6,319 nucleotides of DNA from Parachlamydia sp. (GTDB lineage: Bacteria; Chlamydiota; Chlamydiia; Chlamydiales; Parachlamydiaceae): NCBI GenBank assembly GCA_021298935.1, contig JAJTHR010000207.1, positions 1 through 6,319 of the forward strand, written 5' to 3'. The translations under genes were made by a program, and so were the position numbers. The first letter of the stretch is position 1, and each line of letters opens with the position of its first letter. Positions 1-5,246 of this stretch are shown here, in pieces. The notes under the pieces are model-generated. The model worked only from the letters and a program-made list of their open reading frames with translations, ran no database searches and was not told the DNA's origin.

Positions 1-26
1 TAAAGTTGGCTTGTCAGCGCTTCAGA

Positions 27-85
27 TTTAAAAGATCTTTTCGAAGTTGATATCTTTGAATATCAACAAGGAGAGATCTTTTAAA
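27..85. repeat. Two-tier inverted repeat upstream of brnA
   Basis: The outer arms are a perfect 12-bp inverted repeat (TTTAAAAGATCT at 27-38, AGATCTTTTAAA at 74-85). The inner arms are a perfect 8-bp inverted repeat (GTTGATAT at 46-53, ATATCAAC at 60-67) around the loop CTTTGA. In RNA, bases 39-42 and 70-73 can also pair with two G-U wobbles, giving a nearly continuous stem that buries an AAGGAG motif (68-73). Candidate roles are an operator for the ribbon-helix-helix antitoxin downstream, since such antitoxins usually bind palindromes in their own promoter, or an RNA hairpin. No flanking direct repeat was seen that would mark it as an insertion. Confidence 0.6.
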
Positions 86-86
86 G

Positions 87-182
87 ATGAAGGTGATCAC
101 AAGTCAAATTTATGATTTTAATTTCGGGAAATGGTATTACTGGAGGAAAGGAAAAAAAATATATGAAAAAACGCAAAATTAA
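87..182 (+). pseudogene. Possible 3' remnant of a brnT-like toxin gene (31 codons)
   Basis: A short frame runs from ATG at 87 to TAA at 180-182 and overlaps the brnA start by 20 bp in another frame. It ends in a basic, tyrosine-containing tail (KGKKIYEKTQN), loosely like the C-termini of BrnT toxins, and it sits where the toxin gene would be expected. Nothing of the BrnT fold (about 90 residues) is visible, and an AAGGAG motif lies 13 bases before the ATG. This may be the worn tail of a deleted toxin gene, a tiny unrelated peptide or chance. The resemblance is weak and is an inference from position as much as from sequence. Confidence 0.18.
147..152 (+). promoter_or_regulatory. Ribosome binding site deciding the brnA start
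   Basis: A purine-rich stretch (GGAGG at 142-146 followed by AAAGGA at 147-152) lies 10 bases before the ATG at 163. It supports this ATG over the in-frame ATG at 112, which would add 17 residues that do not fit the family and has no comparable site. Confidence 0.6.
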
Positions 183-402
183 ATATTCTGATGAGCCAAT
201 TGGAAAAATTGAAAGAGTTGAAGATTTTCTGCCATCTCCCGATCAATTAATATTAAAGGAAGAAACAACAAAAGTTACATTATCTCTCACCAAATCAAGT
301 ATTGAATTTTTTAAAGAACAAGCCACTAAAAACAACACTCATTATCAAGCGATGATTCGTTCTTTAATTGATAAATATACTGAATTTTACCGCAGCCCAT
401 AA
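163..402 (+). CDS. brnA: BrnA/CopG-type antitoxin (ribbon-helix-helix), apparently without its toxin
   Basis: This 79-residue protein has the plan of BrnA-family antitoxins. It opens with a basic start and the family-typical KYSDEPIG (residues 7-14), followed by DFLPSPDQL (21-29). A ribbon-helix-helix domain comes next, with strand TKVTLSL (36-42), a first helix at about 43-58 and a second at about 60-76 (HYQAMIRSLIDKY). Members bind DNA as dimers, repress their own promoter and neutralise the BrnT ribonuclease, usually encoded immediately upstream. No intact brnT is present, so the gene looks like a solitary antitoxin, either a relic or an anti-toxin acting in trans. An in-frame ATG at 112 is disfavoured because family members start at MKK. 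The gene is clearly more AT-rich than the genes to its right, as expected for an acquired module. A CopG-like regulator without a toxin partner is the alternative. Confidence 0.85.
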   Translation: MKKRKIKYSDEPIGKIERVEDFLPSPDQLILKEETTKVTLSLTKSSIEFFKEQATKNNTHYQAMIRSLIDKYTEFYRSP

Positions 403-464
403 AAAAAGTATTTCATTTAGCCGCCAATTTTTCCTGTAGCTAATTGCCTGTTTTTGCTATTTCC

Positions 465-471
465 TTATCAA
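465..471. repeat. Left copy of a 7-bp direct repeat (candidate target-site duplication)
   Basis: TTATCAA directly abuts the left terminal inverted repeat of the foldback element and is repeated exactly at 632-638 on the far side. A direct repeat at both boundaries of an inverted-repeat element is the footprint of transposition. The 62 bases between the brnA stop and this copy show no recognisable feature. Confidence 0.7.
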
Positions 472-505
472 CCTGAGTTTTGGGTTTATTTGCCTGAAAG
501 TCAGG
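472..505 (+). repeat. Left terminal inverted repeat of the foldback element
   Basis: This 34-bp arm begins CCTGAGTTTTGGG and ends GCCTGAAAGTCAGG. CCTGA, or its complement TCAGG, occurs at the outer end and twice at the inner end, which could be spaced binding sites for a recombinase. It pairs with 598-631. Confidence 0.75.
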
Positions 506-532
506 TAGATTGCGAGACAGATGGAAAAAATA

Positions 533-570
533 TTATCGAAGGCAATAGTAAAAACTATTGCCTTCGATAA
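533..570. terminator. Central hairpin, possible bidirectional terminator
   Basis: A perfect 17-bp stem closes on an AAAA loop (550-553). The stem contains a GAAGGCAATAG / CTATTGCCTTC core with only 6 G/C pairs. It is followed by AAAATTTCTTTT on the + strand and by TATTTTTT on the - strand, so it could stop transcription in both directions. The low GC and interrupted + strand U-tract make efficient termination uncertain. Its first role may be as the core of the foldback element. Confidence 0.4.
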
Positions 571-597
571 AATTTCTTTTCAGATGGCCGTAAGATG

Positions 598-631
598 CCT
601 GAATTTCAGGCAAATAAACCCAAAATTCAGG
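598..631 (-). repeat. Right terminal inverted repeat of the foldback element
   Basis: This 34-bp arm is the reverse complement of 472-505 with two differences, at bases 603 and 626. Its inner 13 bases (CCTGAATTTCAGG, 598-610) form a small palindrome of their own. Confidence 0.75.
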
Positions 632-638
632 TTATCAA
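632..638. repeat. Right copy of the 7-bp direct repeat
   Basis: TTATCAA is identical to 465-471 and follows the right inverted repeat without a gap. It ends 12 bases before the chosen start codon of the downstream gene, immediately ahead of an in-frame GTG. Confidence 0.7.
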
Positions 639-640
639 GT

Positions 641-644
641 GAGG
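641..644 (+). promoter_or_regulatory. Ribosome binding site deciding the start of the first DUF115 gene
   Basis: GAGG lies 6 bases before ATG 651. It is too close to serve ATG 645 and lies downstream of GTG 639. It therefore selects 651, which also matches the length of the paralogue's N-terminus. Confidence 0.55.
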
Positions 645-650
645 ATGGGA

Positions 651-3374
651 ATGGCTTCGGAATTAACTGCGGAAAATTACGATAAAAATTTAGGACTGCT
701 GGCCGAACAAAATCCAGTTGCCGCTCTTCGCATCCAATGGATGTGCCCCTCCAACGAAATCTTTCCTTGCAAGACTGAAAAAGCAGAAGAGAATCTTTAC
801 AAAAAAAAGTTCGGCATTACCGACTACTACCACGCCCAATCGGGCGCTTTGCAAGAGGCTGCCTCTTTACTCCCTGCGCAACTGGCTAGCGCCGATGCTG
901 TTTGCATCTATGGCTTAGGACTCGGGTATGTTTACGACGCATTATTGCACTGGTTGAAAAGCAATCCGCAAAACAGGGTGGTATTTTTGGAAGATGACCT
1001 CGAGGTCATCCACGCCTTCTTGCATACAGGGCGGGCGACAAGCCTTCTGAATGACCCCCAGGCCACTCTTTTCTATTTCCATGATTACGTGCAGGACTAC
1101 GATGCTTTCTGCTTGCTGAACAGCGGGCTGATTAACAAGCGCATAGAATTTTTAGCATTGCCTCTTTATGCGACGCGCAGGGAAGGGGAAGCGTTGGCCC
1201 TTTGCTACCATATTCTTCATGACGTGAACTTAATGACAAGCTTGCATAATGAATACCTGAGTGGCCAATCAGCCTTCCTAAAAAATTTTTATAACAACCT
1301 ATTTTATCTGCCAGGGGCCTATTCAGGAAGCGGTTTTTTCAATCAATTTAAAAATGTTCCAGCCATTATTTGTGGAGCCGGACCCTCTTTGCAGAAAAAC
1401 ATTGAGCGGTTGAAAGGGTTGTCGGAGCGCGCCTTGCTATTTGCCGGAGGATCATCACTAAATGCGCTCAACCAGGCCGGGATTGAACCCCACTTCGGAT
1501 TGGGGGTCGATCCCAACAAAGAGCAATACCATCGGCTCATGACGAATGATACCTTTCATCTTCCTTATTTTTACCGTCCCCGCGTTTCGCATGAGGCCTT
1601 TCAATTAATGCAAGGGCCGAAACTTTACATTCCTGGCTCCAATAACCGCCTGGCACATTGGTTTGAAAGCGAACTTGGTATGCCGGGAGAAGTGATTGAC
1701 GAAGGGCACAACGTCGTCAATCTATGCACGGAACTTGCCTACCGAATGGGCTGCTCCCCCATTATCTATGTCGGAATGGATCTTGCCTACACCGAAACGC
1801 AATCTTATGCCAAAGGAATCAATGTCCATCCGCTTTGGATTGAGTTAAGTCGGCCTTATGCGACCGAGGAAAAAATAGGGGTCAATAGAAAGGATATTTA
1901 TGGAAATGCGATTAAAACGAAATGGGAGTGGATAGCCGAAGCGACATGGCTCGGTAAATTTGCAGAGCGCCATAAAGATGTGCCTTTCATTAATGCCACG
2001 GAAGGAGGGCTTGGTTTTCCGGGCGTTCAAAATCTCTCTCTTGCAGACTCTGCAGAGCGGTATTTAACCAAATCCTATGATTTACAGGGGAAAATCCATC
2101 AAATCATACAAGAAAACCCCTCCGAAATTAAACAGCGCCAGCTTATCACCCTGGCAAACCGCATGCGGACAAGCCTAGAGATATGCCTATCCTGCTGCAA
2201 TGAGATCCTTAAAGAAAAAATGGAGGCTCTTCAGGCGGGTCTTCCTCAGAAAGACTTTTTCACCACACGCACTATTCTTCACGAATCACAGCTGGTGCAG
2301 GAGCTGGGTTACGAGCATTTTTTAAACTTATTCGACCAGGGATACCAATATTTACAACAGTCAAGCCAACTTAAAGCAAACCAACGTTATTTTGAGCATT
2401 TTGAGCGGTTCCGTTTTCTGGCATCGATCCTTCAGCAGCACCTTGACATTATGCAGCAAGCCATTCAGCGCTATATATTCAATCCCCCTCCCCAACCTCT
2501 GCCAGATCAAATAACACAGACAGAAATGAATGAAGGAATATATCGCATCGAAAATGGAAACCTTCACATTGATGATCCGGAAATGGGTTTAAGTATTAAC
2601 CAGCCTTTTCATACCGAAGAGGGCTTGCATGGCTTCTCCCGCTTTTATAGCGCTGAAGGAAGGCTTCTGGCCGAAAGTTTTTTCCTGCACGGAAAAAAAA
2701 TTGGGAAAAGCCGCTGTTATTATCCGACAGGGACTCTTTACTCCTGCACCCGTTATCTCTCCAATCAAAAAGAGGGAAAGCAAGAGTTTTTTTATCCAAA
2801 TGGTTTGCCCTATGTGATAATGAACTGCAAAGAAGGACGCCTGGATGGAAGTGTGGAAATTTTTTCAATTGACAACCGCCTCCTCCGTCAAATCCAATAT
2901 AAAGAGGGAGCAAGGCATGGGACTGAAAAGCTATGGAATTCAGCCGGACTACTGCAAATGGAGTGCTGCTACCATGAAGGGGTTCCGGTTGGCGTTGCCA
3001 AACAATGGCATCCCAATGGCACGCTTTATAAGGAAATTATGATTCACCAATTTCCCGATGATTTTGATTTGAACATCCTGGCAAGCGATGGAAAAGTCAT
3101 TCAGTCATTCAATCGAGGAGTTGAGGATTATCAAAACATTTATCGGGAGACCAAAGAAAGAGTCGATTCCCTTGAAAATGCATTGCAAATGATGGTACAA
3201 AAAATCGACCCTGCTTTGAAAAATAATCCGCAGGCAGACAACCTGGCTGAAGAGCTGGCAGACATTAAGGAAGCCATGCGGAAAATGCAAACCCTAAAAA
3301 TCGAGCTTGCTGAAACGATGGAAGCCAATTTGAAGAAAGCAGATGTTGCCAAGCAAAAAAAAATGGAAAATTAA
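651..3374 (+). CDS. MptE-like/Maf-type (DUF115) protein with C-terminal MORN_2 repeats and helical tail
   Basis: A 907-residue cytosolic protein with no signal peptide or membrane segment visible. Residues 1-200 hold a Rossmann-like stretch (YGLGLGYVYDA from 87, VFLEDD at 111-116). Residues about 232-460 form the MptE-like domain, with CGAGPSL (241-247), GGSSLNAL (266-273), VDPN (286-289), GHNVVNL (352-358), GMDLAY (375-380) and NATEGG (448-453). A helical region follows (about 470-610), then six 24-residue YwqK/MORN_2 repeats (661-803) and a charged, probably coiled-coil tail (about 825-905). Known relatives are Maf glycosyltransferases that attach nonulosonic acids to flagellin and the archaeal pterin pyrophosphokinase MptE. 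Glycosyl transfer to another acceptor is the more likely role, but the substrate cannot be read from sequence. ATG 651 is preferred over GTG 639 and ATG 645 from the GAGG site and the paralogue's N-terminus. The gene abuts the next one and its upstream region is occupied by the foldback element, so its promoter is unclear. Confidence 0.85.
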   Translation: MASELTAENYDKNLGLLAEQNPVAALRIQWMCPSNEIFPCKTEKAEENLYKKKFGITDYYHAQSGALQEAASLLPAQLASADAVCIYGLGLGYVYDALLHWLKSNPQNRVVFLEDDLEVIHAFLHTGRATSLLNDPQATLFYFHDYVQDYDAFCLLNSGLINKRIEFLALPLYATRREGEALALCYHILHDVNLMTSLHNEYLSGQSAFLKNFYNNLFYLPGAYSGSGFFNQFKNVPAIICGAGPSLQKNIERLKGLSERALLFAGGSSLNALNQAGIEPHFGLGVDPNKEQYHRLMTNDTFHLPYFYRPRVSHEAFQLMQGPKLYIPGSNNRLAHWFESELGMPGEVIDEGHNVVNLCTELAYRMGCSPIIYVGMDLAYTETQSYAKGINVHPLWIELSRPYATEEKIGVNRKDIYGNAIKTKWEWIAEATWLGKFAERHKDVPFINATEGGLGFPGVQNLSLADSAERYLTKSYDLQGKIHQIIQENPSEIKQRQLITLANRMRTSLEICLSCCNEILKEKMEALQAGLPQKDFFTTRTILHESQLVQELGYEHFLNLFDQGYQYLQQSSQLKANQRYFEHFERFRFLASILQQHLDIMQQAIQRYIFNPPPQPLPDQITQTEMNEGIYRIENGNLHIDDPEMGLSINQPFHTEEGLHGFSRFYSAEGRLLAESFFLHGKKIGKSRCYYPTGTLYSCTRYLSNQKEGKQEFFYPNGLPYVIMNCKEGRLDGSVEIFSIDNRLLRQIQYKEGARHGTEKLWNSAGLLQMECCYHEGVPVGVAKQWHPNGTLYKEIMIHQFPDDFDLNILASDGKVIQSFNRGVEDYQNIYRETKERVDSLENALQMMVQKIDPALKNNPQADNLAEELADIKEAMRKMQTLKIELAETMEANLKKADVAKQKKMEN
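2631..3059 (+). repeat. Six 24-residue MORN_2/YwqK-type protein repeats
   Basis: This segment encodes residues 661-803 of the first DUF115 protein. Each unit opens with glycine, at residues 661, 685, 709, 733, 757 and 781, an exact 24-residue period. Units follow a pattern like G-x-x-x-x-[FYW]-x-x-x-G-x-[LP], for example GKQEFFYPNGLPY and GVAKQWHPNGTLY. The last unit is one residue short and decays into the linker before the tail. Such repeats form beta-hairpin ladders and usually mediate binding rather than catalysis. Confidence 0.8.
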
Positions 3375-5246
3375 ATGACACATTTGTCAAAAAATCTTGA
3401 GCTGTTAAGCAAGCAGAACGCCATTCTTGCCTATCAATTGCAGCATTTCCAACCCGACGCCCTGCAACTTTGCATGACCCAGCAAGAGGAGCCCAATCTC
3501 AAGCGCCATTATGAGGGGGAAACCTATTTATACCATTCCCAAACAGGAGCCCTTGATGAAGCCGATGATTGGTTTGCCGGGATTAACTTAGAAGGGGTAG
3601 AAACTTTATTTGTGTATGGCTCCGGGCTTGGCTACTATTATCAGTCAGCTAAAAAATGGCTCAGAGAAAATCCTAAGCATAAAATAGTCTTTCTTGAAAT
3701 TGACAAGGAGGTCTTGTATCGCCTATTTGAGACAGAATGCGGAACAGAGATGCTGCGCGATTCCCAGGTGCAGATCATTCATTTTGAAAATCTGTTTGAA
3801 GATAAAGCCCTTTTTAATGAACTGGCCTGGGGTTATGTAAACAGCCCGTTTGCCATTTCAGCCCTCAAGCTTTACACCGAGGTCAATCCTCAGGGCTGCC
3901 TGGATTTGAGCAGGCATCTTTCTTACCTGATTGTGGAAAGAAAAGCGTTTGCTGAAGAATATCTTCGCTTCGGCATCCCCTTTTTCCGCAATTTTTACCC
4001 CAATTTAAACGAGCTTCCTAAAGCAAATTTGGGCAATGCCCTATTTGGCAAATTCAAAGGAGTTCCAGCGATTATTTGCGGCGCAGGCCCATCCCTGAAT
4101 AAAAATATTCAATTTCTTAAAGAAATCGAGGGCAAAGCCCTTCTATTTGCAGGAAGTTCAGCGCTTAATGCCCTCCTTCCACAAGGCATCATCCCGGATT
4201 TTGGCGTGGCGATTGATCCCAATCCCTCTCAATTGCCCCGCATTCAGGCGGCGCAAGGGAAAAACATCCCCTTTTTTTACCGCGGCCGGCTTCATCATGA
4301 CGCTTTAAAAAGTCTCGACGGCCCACGCCTCTATCTGACGGGTTCGGGGGGCTATGCGATTGCAAAATGGATTGAAAATGAATTAGACATTGAGGGAGAG
4401 GAGCTGGATGAGGGGCAAAATGTCGTCAATTTTTGCATTGAAATCGCCCATGCCCTCGGCTGCAATCCCATTATTTTGGCGGGGGTGGATCTTGCCTATA
4501 CGGACCGTCAATACTATGCCAAAGGAGTTGAGACAAGCCTCCAGCTCTCCGAAAAGGATTTTGAAAGGCAGGAAGATTTTGAGGCTAAGCTCGTTGAACG
4601 GGAAGATATTCATGGAAAACCTGTGGCCACTTTGTGGAAATGGATCGCTGAAGCAGAATGGATTTCGGAGTTTGCCCGGGAGCATCCCGAGCTGACCCTT
4701 CTTAATGCAACAGAGGGGGGCATTGGAATAAAAGAGGTACCGTCCGTCACTCTTCAAGAAAGCATCAATAAAATGGGTGAAATTCCCTCGTTAAAGCAAC
4801 ACATCGAAAATGCCATACAAGCGCAACCTCTTCATGGCATTCAGCCGGATGCCATTAAAAATATAGTTCGGCAGTTAGAAAATAGCTTGAACCGCTGCCT
4901 GCACCTTCTCGCGCAATTGAAAAAGGAAGCGGCTCGCTTGCTTGAAGCCCTTGAACAAAATAAACCTTACCCCCCCTCTTTGCAAACAACAAAAATGGCC
5001 CTAGTTGAACATGAAATTGAGGAGGAAGCTGCTTATCAAGCTCTTTTGGAGACATTCAGTCAAGTCTATATGCGTTATAGCTGGGGAAAAATTCAAGCCC
5101 TTCAGCAAGCTTCCAACATGTCCAAAAAGAAAATAAACTTCGATAAAGTCGCATTGCAAATCGACCGTCTAACATTTTTGGAAGAAACAGCCCACGTCAA
5201 TCTTCAATTAATAAAACAATTTTTGGCAATCATCCATTCTTCCTGA
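3375..5246 (+). CDS. MptE-like/Maf-type (DUF115) protein, shorter paralogue
   Basis: A 623-residue protein colinear with the first 600 or so residues of its upstream neighbour. Matching blocks are the N-terminus (KNLELLSKQN beside KNLGLLAEQN), a Rossmann-like YGSGLGYYY (from 81) with VFLEID (105-110), CGAGPSL (235-241), GSSALNAL (260-267), IDPN (280-283), GQNVVNF (347-353), GVDLAY (370-375) and NATEGG (444-449), then a helical C-terminal region. It lacks MORN repeats and the charged tail. The ATG directly follows the neighbour's TAA with no gap and only a weak GGA upstream, which points to translational coupling and one operon. The function is probably the same transferase-type chemistry, perhaps as a partner or with a different acceptor. 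Its last 43 bases overlap the end of ackA on the other strand. Family membership is firm and activity is inferred. Confidence 0.85.
   Translation: MTHLSKNLELLSKQNAILAYQLQHFQPDALQLCMTQQEEPNLKRHYEGETYLYHSQTGALDEADDWFAGINLEGVETLFVYGSGLGYYYQSAKKWLRENPKHKIVFLEIDKEVLYRLFETECGTEMLRDSQVQIIHFENLFEDKALFNELAWGYVNSPFAISALKLYTEVNPQGCLDLSRHLSYLIVERKAFAEEYLRFGIPFFRNFYPNLNELPKANLGNALFGKFKGVPAIICGAGPSLNKNIQFLKEIEGKALLFAGSSALNALLPQGIIPDFGVAIDPNPSQLPRIQAAQGKNIPFFYRGRLHHDALKSLDGPRLYLTGSGGYAIAKWIENELDIEGEELDEGQNVVNFCIEIAHALGCNPIILAGVDLAYTDRQYYAKGVETSLQLSEKDFERQEDFEAKLVEREDIHGKPVATLWKWIAEAEWISEFAREHPELTLLNATEGGIGIKEVPSVTLQESINKMGEIPSLKQHIENAIQAQPLHGIQPDAIKNIVRQLENSLNRCLHLLAQLKKEAARLLEALEQNKPYPPSLQTTKMALVEHEIEEEAAYQALLETFSQVYMRYSWGKIQALQQASNMSKKKINFDKVALQIDRLTFLEETAHVNLQLIKQFLAIIHSS

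Larger units (their letters stand above)
472..631. mobile_element. MITE-like foldback element, 160 bp
   Basis: Terminal inverted repeats of 34 bp (472-505 and 598-631) match at 32 positions. One of the two mismatches would be a G-U pair in RNA. An inner perfect 17-bp inverted repeat (533-549 and 554-570) shares exactly the same dyad axis, between 551 and 552, so the whole element is one quasi-palindrome. The 27-base segments between outer and inner arms are equal in length and partly complementary. A 7-bp direct repeat, TTATCAA, abuts both ends. There is no coding capacity, so it would need a transposase supplied elsewhere. The family is not recognised. Alternatively it is a native structured intergenic element, but the flanking duplication argues for insertion. 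Confidence 0.75.

Noticed and set aside
1..84. Open frame from base 4 to the TAA at 82-84 (reads ...SDLKDLFEVDIFEYQQ...), faintly like the end of a small nucleotidyltransferase.
   Set aside because: It begins after an in-frame stop at 1-3, has no start codon, is only 26 codons long and lies over a strong inverted repeat that explains the sequence better.
111..116. TATGAT as a -10 box for brnA.
   Set aside because: It matches the sigma-70 -10 consensus at 5 of 6 positions and is well placed, but no -35 box is recognisable 15-19 bases upstream. In such AT-rich DNA this is expected by chance.
510..536. TTGCGA ... TATTAT as a promoter inside the foldback element reading toward the DUF115 operon.
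   Set aside because: The spacer is only 15 bases, the -35 match is 4 of 6, and the -10 overlaps the base of the strong central hairpin.
3355..3363. Run of nine A residues at the end of the first DUF115 gene as a slippage site that could fuse it to the second.
   Set aside because: Neither shifted frame opens into the second gene. One hits TGA overlapping its start codon and the other stops a few codons later. The 8-A runs at 801-808 and 2693-2700 likewise have no evident purpose.
4383..4757. 124-codon minus-strand open frame inside the second DUF115 gene, and a similar 105-codon frame at 2596-2913.
   Set aside because: Both lie wholly opposite strongly conserved coding sequence, show no recognisable domain and are shadows of the real frame.
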